In this document: positions 1-8,082 of the stretch, in pieces
Position numbering within the stretch: position 1 is the stretch's first letter
Layout of the letters: every line of letters starts with the position of its first letter
NCBI GenBank assembly: GCA_016931935.1
Contig: JAFGDW010000296.1
Coordinates: 1-56,404, forward strand
Length of the DNA: 56,404 nucleotides
Source of the DNA: Candidatus Zhuqueibacterota bacterium
GTDB lineage: Bacteria > Zhuqueibacterota > Zhuqueibacteria > Thermofontimicrobiales > Thiofontviventaceae
Direction: 5' to 3'
The notes under the pieces: generated by a model
Database searches by the model: none
Told to the model about the DNA's origin: nothing
Seen by the model: only the letters and a program-made list of their open reading frames with translations
Translations under genes and position numbers: made by a program

Positions 1-40
1 CGTCCTTCGGCGCATTGTTTTTATAAGACTTAATAAATTT

Positions 41-70
41 CTATTCGCGTCCATTCGCGTAATTCGCGGT
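41..70. repeat. Three 10-bp units built on ATTCGCG
   Basis: The core ATTCGCG recurs three times with an exact 10-bp period in the short non-coding stretch downstream of the flavodoxin gene. The period equals about one helical turn. I see no gene or transcription signal attached to it. It may be the end of a dispersed repeat that continues outside the window. Confidence 0.5.
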
Positions 71-130
71 TTTTAGAATGGGCTCATATAACAAAGTCAA
101 TTTATCTGAGAAATCTCATAAACAAAACAT

Positions 131-688
131 CTATTTATCCCATGGATTCCGCTTATACAATCCATTCAACGGATGCAAATCTGTTCGCCCGTCCACATAA
201 ACAGCGACCCATTCAGCCAGCCGTTTTCCCAACCGTCGGCATGATTCAATCTCTTTATCCGCACGCGGTTCACCGGCTTGCGTAGCGCCATAATGTGTGG
301 TAAATTGGTGGCCGGAATAATCTGGTACGCCGAACACCAGAAATCCAAAATTTATCATAATCGTCATTAACGCCTGACAGGTCAACTCAGCGCCGCCACC
401 CCAACCACCTTGAGAACTAAACGCACAGCCAATCTTGCCATCTATTTTCTGCCAGTCCGGCAGCATATCTTCCCAAAATTTTTTCATAGGTGCAGCCACA
501 GTTCCCAAATAGGTCGGCGATCCGACAGCAATGCCATCACACCAAATCACATCATCACGGGTGGCCTCACCTACTGATTTTATCCGAATGTCAATAGCCG
601 GAATTTGGGCGACGCCATCAGCAATATATTCGGCCATTTTTTTCGTGCTACCGTCTTTTGAATAATAAAGAACAAGAATTTTGCCCAT
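131..688 (-). CDS. Flavodoxin-fold NAD(P)H-quinone-reductase-like protein (WrbA-type)
   Basis: Predicted cytoplasmic FMN protein of 185 residues, probably a two-electron reductase of quinones or similar acceptors. Seen in the sequence: an N-terminal beta strand followed by the phosphate-binding loop YYSKDGSTKKMA (about residues 8-19), the loop GSPTYLG (about 57-63) that holds the isoalloxazine ring in this family, and a later SSQGGWGGG segment matching the third FMN loop of WrbA-like proteins. Length is close to that of WrbA (about 200). The start has GGAG nine bases upstream. It begins six bases after the selD stop, and its ribosome-binding site overlaps the end of selD, so the two are almost certainly co-transcribed. 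A link to selenium metabolism is possible from this context but is inference. The natural substrate cannot be told from sequence. Confidence 0.85.
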   Translation of the reverse strand: MGKILVLYYSKDGSTKKMAEYIADGVAQIPAIDIRIKSVGEATRDDVIWCDGIAVGSPTYLGTVAAPMKKFWEDMLPDWQKIDGKIGCAFSSQGGWGGGAELTCQALMTIMINFGFLVFGVPDYSGHQFTTHYGATQAGEPRADKEIESCRRLGKRLAEWVAVYVDGRTDLHPLNGLYKRNPWDK

Positions 689-694
689 CTAAAA

Positions 695-1738
695 CTACTC
701 CACATAAATCGTTTTTTCGCGTTGTTCAGTCACTTCACCAATCCGGACATACGCTAGTACACCACGGGCTTTTAATGTATCAACAAGCACATCACTTTTA
801 TCCGGCGGCGCCACAATCAGTAATCCGCCTGAGGTTTGGGCATCACACAGCAACAGGCGCAACTCCTGCGGTATGTGCGCTGAAAATTCTACGGATGGCA
901 AAACAAACTGATAATTTTTTTTCGAACCGCCGGGGAACAATCCCTGTTGGGCATAGGCCATCGCCTCATCAAAAAGCGGAACAGAATGTGCATTTATACG
1001 AAAGCTGACATGACTCGCCTGCGCCATTTGTGCAGCATGTCCCAACAGTCCAAAGCCGGTGACATCGGTACAGGCGTGTACGCCAACCTCCATCATAACT
1101 TCCGACGCTAGCTGATTAAGCGTAAGCATGGAATTATTGATTTGCTCAACGGCGACATCGGATGCCTTTTCTTGCTTGAGTGCAGTAGAAATGACGCCAG
1201 TACCAATCGGTTTTGTAAGAATTAAATGATCGCCCGGTTGGGCATGTTCGTTGGTGACCATGTTTTTGGGATCGATGACCGCTGTCACCGCCAGTCCGTA
1301 TTTTAAATCATCATCTTTAATAGTGTGACCGCCAAGCATCACGGCGCCAGCGTCTTTCACGCGCTGGGTGCCGCCTTGAATTATTTTTTCCAGAATCCAC
1401 AATTCCTGCTTTTCCGGGAAGCCCACAATGTTTAATGCAGTAATCGGCTTGCCGCCCATAACATACACATCACTCAGAGAATTCGCGGCTGCGATTTCAC
1501 CAAATGTGTACGGATCATCAGCGATCGGTGTGAGAATGTCGACGGTTTGAATGATCGCCAGATCATCGCGCAATTTGTAGACACCGGCGTCACCAACCGT
1601 ATCATAACCAAAAATTAAATTCGGATCTTCAAATCGTGGTAATTGCCGCAGCACCTGCGACAGGTCTTCCTGACAGACCTTGGCCGCTCAGCCTGCCGCC
1701 TTTGCCCAGTGGGTCAATTGTATTTTTTTATTGGACAT
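695..1738 (-). CDS. selD: Selenide, water dikinase (selenophosphate synthetase), itself a selenoprotein with in-frame UGA
   Basis: Makes selenophosphate, the selenium donor for selenocysteine and selenouridine, from selenide and ATP in the cytoplasm. The uninterrupted frame begins only at a GTG at 1654, but reading upstream in the same frame gives an ATG at 1738 preceded by AAGGG with a five-base spacer. The added 28 codons contain a single UGA (1688-1690, codon 17) in the context KAAGUAAK. This is the catalytic Cys/Sec position of the family, with the essential lysine three residues later (K20, same numbering as E. coli C17/K20). Full length is 347 residues, normal for SelD (E. coli 347). 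The ATP/Mg motif VDILTPIADDPYTFG and the SDVYVMGG segment are intact. A hairpin directly after the UGA can act as SECIS (separate entry). Stop is TAG. The other Sec genes (selA, selB, selC) are not in this window, so the host must encode them elsewhere. Confidence 0.93.
1655..1690 (-). promoter_or_regulatory. Candidate bacterial SECIS element following the selD UGA
   Basis: Seven bases after the UGA the message can form a perfect six-base-pair stem, AGGUCU with AGACCU (1680-1675 with 1667-1662), closing the seven-base loop GUCAGGA. The loop starts 14 bases after the UGA and begins with G followed by U, as in bacterial SECIS loops. It lies inside the coding region, as bacterial SECIS elements do. 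The structure was read by eye, not computed. Confidence 0.65.
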
Positions 1739-2334
1739 AGGTTCCCTTACATTTTTTGGTATCACATTTCAGATGCCGAAACTATAACGAATCATTTTTC
1801 ACCATCATAACTATTTGCTCTTTGCTGTTGACGAGTAGCCAAAATTCATCATTACATCTTAGTCGCTGTTCAAAAATAAAACCGAATTCTTCAATTATAT
1901 ATTTATCGTTTTTTAGGCTTAAAATCGATGACTGATATAAACATTTAAAATGCATTCATCTGTTCCCTGTTCAGGTCAGGATTGATTCATAATATGATAA
2001 ATGATTATGTAGATATACTGAGCACGGCCATAAATTGAACATTTATGTAATCCAATCAATAATCACAATTTGCAGTTGCTTCTGGCCTTTGGTTATTAGC
2101 TAATGACCAACGGCCAATAGCTTGTTAAGAACAGGCATTGAACTCGCCACTCAATAAAAATGTTTGATATATGACCGTTTGAAGTATAACTCAGATACTA
2201 TGTTCAGAACCGAGGCCTGAGCTTGTCGAAGGCCGACGTTACAGCAGACATAATTTCGTTGAATACCAAGAGACTGCTGCCTTTTCCGGCTAAACGGAAA
2301 TAAACATTCAAAAATTGAATCCGGACGTTTGCTT
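1739..2334. other. Intergenic region between selD and the amidohydrolase, carrying two repeat families
   Basis: No gene is supported here. The selD ribosome-binding site is at the left edge. The right half holds a copy of dispersed repeat A (separate entry) and, at 2209-2237, a family B fragment containing CCTGAGCTTGTCGAAGG. A promoter for selD must lie here, but I cannot single out a convincing -35/-10 pair. Confidence 0.6.
2013..2191. repeat. Dispersed repeat A, copy 1
   Basis: About 180 bases that match 5509-5665 in the same orientation. Shared blocks include CATAAATTGAACATTTA, a GGCCTTT..TATTAGCTA core, GGCATTGAAC and ATATGACCGTTTGAAG; the intervening bases have diverged. The core GGCCTTTGGTTATTAGC followed by TAATGACCAACGGCC can fold into a hairpin. 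The two copies flank the amidohydrolase and DUF362 genes as direct repeats. Confidence 0.8.
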
Positions 2335-4002
2335 CTATTTTTCCAATTCAGAATATACAATCTTGCCGCCAACCATCGTCATCACCACACCGGTTGTCAG
2401 AATTTCTTCTACCGGAATTTGAAACAGGTCTTTATCGAGCATGACCAAATCCGCGAGCTGACCACGCACCAGTTGACCTTTCTCGTTTTCCTCAAATGAT
2501 GCATATGCAGAACCAACCGTATAATAATGAATCGCTTCATCCAATGTAAGTCGCTGCTCCGGGAACCAACCGCCTTTTGGTTCATCGGTTTCGATATTGA
2601 TGCGTGTGACAGCCGAATACAAACCACGCATCGGATCGAGTGGTTCCACCGGCCAGTCGGTACCGAAAGCAATTGTAGCGCCCTGATTGAGCAACGTTCG
2701 CCAGGCATAAGCGCCTCGTGAACGTTGTTTGCCGATCCGTTGTTCACAGAAACGTAAATCGGTGGTACAATGAGTGGGCTGCATTGAAGCAATCACCCCA
2801 AGTTGGGCAAATCGCGGAAAATCGACATCACGGATTACCTGTGCATGCTCAATGCGATGACGTAGTTTTTTATCACCATAAATCTGCTGAGCAGAGTCGA
2901 TTGCATTCAGCACCCAATGTACTCCCTTGCTTCCGATGGCATGCGTACCGGTTTGGTAGCCCGCTTTATGCGCACGGGCAATCAGATCGATAAAATCGCT
3001 TTCTGAATATTGCGCCAGCCCGGATGTTGTCGGATCATCCGTATAAGGCTCAAAAAAGAGTGCGGTGCCGGAACCAAGCGTGCCATCAATAAAACATTTC
3101 AAAAATCCGACGCGAACCATGTTGTCACCATCACCTGTATGGATGCCGCGCTGAACTAGCGTATCCAGCGTATTGACTGGTAACCACGCGTATACACGAA
3201 CTGTCAGTTCATGCTGCTTTTCCAGTCGTTTAAAAATGTCTAATTCTTTGAGCGTCGACGACGTGTGGATACTTGTCACGCCTAGTTTGGCAGCATGTTG
3301 TAAAGCCAGCTTAATATCATTAATGGTATGGTCGGACAACGATGAATACGGGTCTTTCACATGCAGCAAATCCATAGCGGTCTCTTTCAAAATGCCGATG
3401 GGCTCACCGCTTTTCGGGTCGCGCACAATGGTGCCGCCGAATGGATCCTTGGTTTTCTTAGTAATATTCGACATCTTCAGCGCCAGGCTGTTGACCCAGC
3501 ACGAATGGCCATCCACCCGATTAATGATGACAGGATTATTGGGAGCCACTTTGTCCAAATCATAACGCGATGGAAATTTCTTATCCGGAAACAATGTGTG
3601 GTCGTAATTCCGTCCGTAAATTATTTCATCCTGTTCGGATTCTTCAAGCTTGTCGGCGATCATCTGTTGAATTTTTTCGATCGAATCCACGCCACGGAAA
3701 CTTAATGTACGCAATGACCGCCCACCGGAAGCAAAATGACAATGTGCATCGTTAAATCCCGGCATCAGGAGCCGTCCCTGTGCATCGATAATTTTCGTCC
3801 GATTCGTTCGATATTTATCGATTGTCAATCCAGGTCCGACCGCCAGAATTCTGTCGCCATGAATAGCGATTGCAGACGCGAAATTTTTGTTGCTATTCCC
3901 TGTATAAATTTTTGCATTAATAATGATCGTATCGGCAGGCTGCATGCTGCAACCGGCTGACAATAAAAGAAAGACTGCAATAAGCACATTGAATTGTTTC
4001 AT
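2335..4002 (-). CDS. Lipoprotein amidohydrolase, YtcJ-like (amidohydrolase 3 family)
   Basis: Metal-dependent hydrolase of the urease/imidazolonepropionase superfamily, 555 residues, the usual YtcJ size. An N-terminal lipoprotein signal with lipobox LSAGC (Cys18) predicts export and lipid anchoring. Seen: the small beta-sandwich start (NAKIYTGN), the first metal-binding motif NDAHCHF (H87, H89), the segment LKCFIDGTLGSGTA with a lysine where metal-bridging residues occur, RHRIEHAQV, and the late aspartate motif FGTDWPVEPLDP. The start has GGGAG with a five-base spacer. It lies 56 bases after the DUF362 gene on the same strand, so both are likely co-transcribed. YtcJ relatives act on exocyclic amide or ester bonds of varied small molecules; the substrate here is unknown. 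Being a lipoprotein is notable, since many relatives are cytoplasmic. Confidence 0.85.
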   Translation of the reverse strand: MKQFNVLIAVFLLLSAGCSMQPADTIIINAKIYTGNSNKNFASAIAIHGDRILAVGPGLTIDKYRTNRTKIIDAQGRLLMPGFNDAHCHFASGGRSLRTLSFRGVDSIEKIQQMIADKLEESEQDEIIYGRNYDHTLFPDKKFPSRYDLDKVAPNNPVIINRVDGHSCWVNSLALKMSNITKKTKDPFGGTIVRDPKSGEPIGILKETAMDLLHVKDPYSSLSDHTINDIKLALQHAAKLGVTSIHTSSTLKELDIFKRLEKQHELTVRVYAWLPVNTLDTLVQRGIHTGDGDNMVRVGFLKCFIDGTLGSGTALFFEPYTDDPTTSGLAQYSESDFIDLIARAHKAGYQTGTHAIGSKGVHWVLNAIDSAQQIYGDKKLRHRIEHAQVIRDVDFPRFAQLGVIASMQPTHCTTDLRFCEQRIGKQRSRGAYAWRTLLNQGATIAFGTDWPVEPLDPMRGLYSAVTRINIETDEPKGGWFPEQRLTLDEAIHYYTVGSAYASFEENEKGQLVRGQLADLVMLDKDLFQIPVEEILTTGVVMTMVGGKIVYSELEK

Positions 4003-4058
4003 AACTGCTCCCGGTGCTCAACGTATTTGATAAAATGACTGACCATTGAATGTATCTC

Positions 4059-5429
4059 TCAACTCTTGGCAGCAACCGGCTGCTGTGCGCTGCTTTGTGC
4101 CGGCTTTTTCTTCTTATACTGTCGGGTACGCATTAACACCCGCGGAATCCGATAATGCAAGCCGTGTAATCGTCCCCAAAACATCGATCGCCATAACCGG
4201 AAAGGATTCACTCCAAGAAACTGGTATTTCCCGACACCCATTACCTTGCGAATTACGCCGACGAATTGATCAATCTGGCCGGGATCAGGAATAAAAAAAA
4301 CATCCATCACATCTCTAAATAATTTTTCGCCGACCTGTGTACAGGCATGGTGGCCGAGCACCACCACCGGTTCACGTAAATTATTAAGTTGCTCATCCTG
4401 AAAACCATTGCCAATCACCAATGTAAAATAACCGTGCCCGCCAAAATCACGCCGCATGATGTGCATAAATTCCATTGCTTGTGCAAGCAGCGGTTCGTCA
4501 ACACTCATGTTAGCACCGATTATAATATCGATATGGGTTGGCAGATCCTTTATGAGTGGTGACCAGGGAATCTGGAATTCAGGTGGATCAAACTCTCCAA
4601 GAATTTCAATTTTTTTGAGATCACTATTCCCCAGCTTTAATTCCTGCGCAATTCCTAAATGTTGCACAGCCTTCGGATCAATTCCGAGCAATTCGATGGC
4701 CATGCGATCCGCGGCAACAACATCTTCGCTCGCTAACAAATGATTAAGCTGTATACTCATTTCTTCCAGCGACGAATCCGGAGGGATCATGCCATGTGCC
4801 AACACGGTATTGGCATCGAGGATGGTCAGGTCGGGTTGAATGTATTCAAGCGCTTCGCCAATTAGACGGTGTACCAATGGGGTATACATAATCCCCCGCG
4901 ATGAACGCCCCAGCCATCCCAATTGGCCTGCCATCCCGGCCTGAATAACTGTATTGTGATGCGTTCGCACATTTGCAACATTGATATAAAGAAGTTCTTT
5001 ACGGTGTGCTTTTACCGATTTTATGAGCGAGCTGGGAAACAATACCGGATGAGTGTTATTTGCCGGACCAAGCATCAATTGCACCTCACGCTTTTCATCA
5101 AGGAAGATATGACGTGCTTTTTTTGACTGGCTTATTTGCGCCAATCCGGTGAGTTTGGATACCAGGCGGGCAAAATGCGCACGCAAGTGGTTATCCATTA
5201 CGTGAATTACAGCATGGGGATTATGCATGCGTATAACGGTAAGCAGTGCCAATAACAAATCAGGGCTGGTGCATAGCGGATAAAAAAAATGTTCCGATGA
5301 TATGCGAATGACAATCTGTTTTGTATGTTTCAGCTTTTTCTTGAAGTCAGGCAGATGTTTGAGTACCTGCATCAATGCCTGTTTGTAATCGCCATCGATT
5401 CGTTGCGAGCTTACAATCGTTTTTTCCAT
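4059..5429 (-). CDS. DUF362 family protein with extended C-terminus
   Basis: 456 residues from the chosen ATG at 5429. The frame stays open to a TTG at 5498, but those extra residues are AT-rich and unlike the family, while GAGG lies just before 5429. Family features seen: INVANVRTHHNTVIQAGM (the conserved proteins-known-as-DUF362 segment with a TH pair), a long middle region with LDANTVLAHGM, and EDVVAADRMAIELLGIDP, which matches the family hallmark before the last helix. No cysteine clusters typical of fused ferredoxin domains are present. The basic C-terminal tail (KKKKPAQ) is probably disordered. Function of the family is unknown; some members are linked to iron-sulfur proteins. It is the first gene of a two-gene unit with the lipoprotein amidohydrolase. 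Confidence 0.75.
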   Translation of the reverse strand: MEKTIVSSQRIDGDYKQALMQVLKHLPDFKKKLKHTKQIVIRISSEHFFYPLCTSPDLLLALLTVIRMHNPHAVIHVMDNHLRAHFARLVSKLTGLAQISQSKKARHIFLDEKREVQLMLGPANNTHPVLFPSSLIKSVKAHRKELLYINVANVRTHHNTVIQAGMAGQLGWLGRSSRGIMYTPLVHRLIGEALEYIQPDLTILDANTVLAHGMIPPDSSLEEMSIQLNHLLASEDVVAADRMAIELLGIDPKAVQHLGIAQELKLGNSDLKKIEILGEFDPPEFQIPWSPLIKDLPTHIDIIIGANMSVDEPLLAQAMEFMHIMRRDFGGHGYFTLVIGNGFQDEQLNNLREPVVVLGHHACTQVGEKLFRDVMDVFFIPDPGQIDQFVGVIRKVMGVGKYQFLGVNPFRLWRSMFWGRLHGLHYRIPRVLMRTRQYKKKKPAQSSAQQPVAAKS

Positions 5430-5508
5430 AGCCTCATTTTCAAGCGGAAAGTGGATAATATTTTCAGTTATAATAAGCATTAAAAAGAAAAAAATCAAAT
5501 AGAAAATT

Positions 5509-5665
5509 ATATACTGAACACAGTCATAAATTGAACATTTAAGTAATTCAATCTGTGATCATAATGTTGATCGCTTTTGGCCTTTTGCTATTAGCTATTG
5601 GGTGTGTTAAGGTTAGGCATTGAACAGGCCGCTCGATAAATATATGACCGTTTGAAGTATAACTT
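5509..5665. repeat. Dispersed repeat A, copy 2
   Basis: Direct-repeat partner of 2013-2191. It begins with ATATACTGAACA, continues through CATAAATTGAACATTTAAG, a TTGGCCTTTTGCTATTAGC core and ends near ATGACCGTTTGAAGTAT. It is slightly shorter than copy 1 because part of the hairpin arm is missing. It lies in the divergent promoter region between the DUF362 gene and the ABC exporter. Confidence 0.8.
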
Positions 5666-5694
5666 TTAATATAAATAACCAGTCGAACGAATCG

Positions 5695-5773
5695 CCTTCG
5701 ACTACGCTCAGGCTGAAGAGCAACCTTCACGGTGATTCCTTCGATAAACTCAGGATATATACTCCGTCGAACC
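5695..5773. repeat. Dispersed repeat B copy (CTTCGA..CTCAGG type)
   Basis: Contains CCTTCGACTACGCTCAGG and CCTTCGATAAACTCAGG, two degenerate copies of the 17-base core that recurs at 2209, 11795, 34225, 46115 and 55200. The rest of the intergenic region (5774-6061) is AT-rich and must hold the promoter of the exporter genes; no strong match to a consensus promoter stands out. Confidence 0.65.
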
Positions 5774-6061
5774 GTGATAACTTGGTAAATTTCAATCGAC
5801 CGTTATTTTCAACTGGTCATTCGTATTATTATCTTGAAACAATGAATCGTTCGAGTCATCTAATTATTCAGCAAATCTCAATCTTTTCCCTTGATTTTTT
5901 CAATGATTCCTGTTACATTTGATTCACTTCACATTTTTTCCCATTTTTTATCTGTATATTTCACAATCGGGCGATTTGATCGATCATTCTACCGTCCCAT
6001 TCATCAATGATTTCACGCATTCAAAATAACACAGATATCAATTAAACAAACGGAGTCAGTC

Positions 6062-7807
6062 ATTCAATCACTCAGTCGGTTAAAACCATATTTGAAAAAG
6101 TATAAAAAACCCTACCTTGCAGGCTTGATGTTTATCCTGGGGTCGAATGTTTTTTATGCAATTTCGCCGCGTGTACTTAAACTAACAATCGATAAAATTG
6201 AGGCTGGTATCGAGCCGCGAACGTTGCTCATGTATTGTAGCTTGCTTGTGGCAATTGCGTTCGGACACCTGATTTTCCGATTTTTTATGCGCACGACAAT
6301 GATCAGCGCTTCGCGGAAGATTGAATATGATATTCGGAACGATTACTTTTCGCACCTGCTCACATTGCCGATTTCATTTTATCACAATTACAAAACCGGT
6401 GACTTAATGGCCCGCGCAACCAACGATCTGAACGCGGTACGGAATGTGGTTGGGCCGGGCATTATGCATTCAACAAGTAATATAATGATGTTTGTTTTCG
6501 TAATCGCCCTGATGGCCTACACATCATTCAAATTAACGTTATTCGCGTTGATACCACTTCCGTTAATTACACTGGTGTCGAAATTAACTATGAAGCATAT
6601 CTACGCTACGTTTAAAAAAGCGCAGGAACAATATTCAACCATAACCGCAAAAGTGCAGGAAAATATTTCCGGCGTGCGTGTTGTAAAGGCCTACGTACAA
6701 GAGGATCGAGAAACGCAAATTTTTTCCACGTTAAATGACCGATATCTGGAATTGAATTTAAAATTAACCAAAATTCGATCTGTTTTATTCGCCAGCATTT
6801 CACTGTTTATGGGAATAGCGCTGGCTGTGCTTATCTGGGTCGGTGGTAAATTGGTCATGACAAATACCATCAGTGTTGGTGACTTTGTTGCATTTACGGT
6901 ATGGCTTGGAATGTTAGCCTGGCCACTAATCTCGTTTGGCTGGATATTAAATATGATTCAACAAGGCGCAGCTTCATTGACGCGTATTGCAGAAATTCTG
7001 GATATACCACCGGCCATTCGTGACAATGAACTGACCGACAAATCGATCCGCGCCATCAGTGGCGAAATTGAATTTCGTGACGTATCGTTCCGTTTCCCCA
7101 ATACCGATGCCGATACGTTGCGGCATATAAATCTGAAAATTCCGCATGGAACAACATTAGCCGTAGTTGGCCACACTGGCTCCGGGAAATCCACATTTGC
7201 GAATTTAATTCCCCGCCTGTTCGAACCAACAGACGGACACCTGCTTATTGATGGTCGCGACATCATATCTATTCCCCTGAAAACGTTGCGTAAACATATA
7301 GGCATGGTGCCGCAGGAAACATTCCTGTTTTCCGATACAATCGCGGAAAATATTTCGTTTGGGGTTGATACATTCAATGGCGCCGAACTGGAAGCGGCTG
7401 CATCACTTTCTACAATCGCTCATGATCTGGACAAATTTCCGGATAAATATGAAACGCTCCTGGGTGAACGCGGCATTACACTTTCGGGGGGCCAAAAGCA
7501 ACGGACTGCACTCTCCCGGGCGATCATTCGCAAACCATCCATATTAATTCTGGATGATGCATTTTCATCCGTCGATAGTAACACCGAGGAACAAATTCTG
7601 CATCAGTTTCGGGACATGTTAACCGACCAAACGATCATTATCGTTGCCCATCGGATTTCCACGATTATGCATGCTGATCATATTATCGTTTTGGACGATG
7701 GCGAGATTATTGAACAGGGCACACATAACGAATTGCTCGCAATGAATGGATTTTACGCCCGACTGTTCGAAAAGCAACGCCTGGAAGCGGATTTGGAAAC
7801 ACTATAA
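6062..7807 (+). CDS. ABC exporter, first half (permease-ATPase fusion with degenerate catalytic site)
   Basis: Inner-membrane half-transporter: six membrane helices (about residues 10-300) then a nucleotide-binding domain. Seen: Walker A GHTGSGKST, signature LSGGQKQR, Walker B ILILDDAFSSVD and H-loop IIVAHR. The residue after the Walker B aspartate is Asp, not the catalytic Glu, the hallmark of the degenerate-site subunit in heterodimeric exporters such as TM287/288 and BmrC/BmrD. The partner is the next gene. Start: the first canonical start is TTG at 6092, which would cut off the conserved elbow segment SLSRLKPYLKKYKKPYL. The frame is open back to 6011 without ATG, GTG or TTG. GGAG at 6052-6055 lies six bases before an ATT at 6062, so I place the start there (581 residues). 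Substrate unknown; lipids or drugs are typical. Confidence 0.87.
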   Translation: MQSLSRLKPYLKKYKKPYLAGLMFILGSNVFYAISPRVLKLTIDKIEAGIEPRTLLMYCSLLVAIAFGHLIFRFFMRTTMISASRKIEYDIRNDYFSHLLTLPISFYHNYKTGDLMARATNDLNAVRNVVGPGIMHSTSNIMMFVFVIALMAYTSFKLTLFALIPLPLITLVSKLTMKHIYATFKKAQEQYSTITAKVQENISGVRVVKAYVQEDRETQIFSTLNDRYLELNLKLTKIRSVLFASISLFMGIALAVLIWVGGKLVMTNTISVGDFVAFTVWLGMLAWPLISFGWILNMIQQGAASLTRIAEILDIPPAIRDNELTDKSIRAISGEIEFRDVSFRFPNTDADTLRHINLKIPHGTTLAVVGHTGSGKSTFANLIPRLFEPTDGHLLIDGRDIISIPLKTLRKHIGMVPQETFLFSDTIAENISFGVDTFNGAELEAAASLSTIAHDLDKFPDKYETLLGERGITLSGGQKQRTALSRAIIRKPSILILDDAFSSVDSNTEEQILHQFRDMLTDQTIIIVAHRISTIMHADHIIVLDDGEIIEQGTHNELLAMNGFYARLFEKQRLEADLETL

Positions 7808-7895
7808 TGTGAAACATGAGTAACTTACCACCTCCGTATCTCGATTGTCCGTGTTCTATTTTCTGAAGATTGATTATTTAACGGGACGGATAATT

Positions 7896-7979
7896 GGAGA
7901 CAAGGTGACAAGGAGATGGGGGGAGAATATAAAATTTGCTTTTTCTCCGTTTCACCTTATCTCCCTATCTCCTTGTCTA
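7896..7979. repeat. Hairpin repeat C, copy 1
   Basis: An imperfect inverted repeat between the exporter genes: a GACAAGG-rich left arm (GAGACAAGGTGACAAGGAG) and a right arm containing TTCACCTTATCTCCC and ATCTCCTTGTC. A second copy lies after the second exporter gene at 9928-10012. The 275-base space 7808-8082 has no gene. The hairpin could lower read-through into the second half-transporter, but that is inference. Confidence 0.75.
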
Positions 7980-8082
7980 TAACCTATGACCTGAATACAT
8001 CACAAATGACGATCAGAAAAAAATAATTGATAAAATACCCTGGAACGATTACCAATATTCAGGAATACCATAAGGAACAATT

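Noticed and set aside
1655..1738. SelD starting at GTG 1654, with the UGA upstream as a true stop
   Set aside because: The GTG lacks a ribosome-binding site and the protein would lose the catalytic loop; the upstream ATG has AAGGG and yields the standard 347-residue length with family residues on both sides of the UGA.
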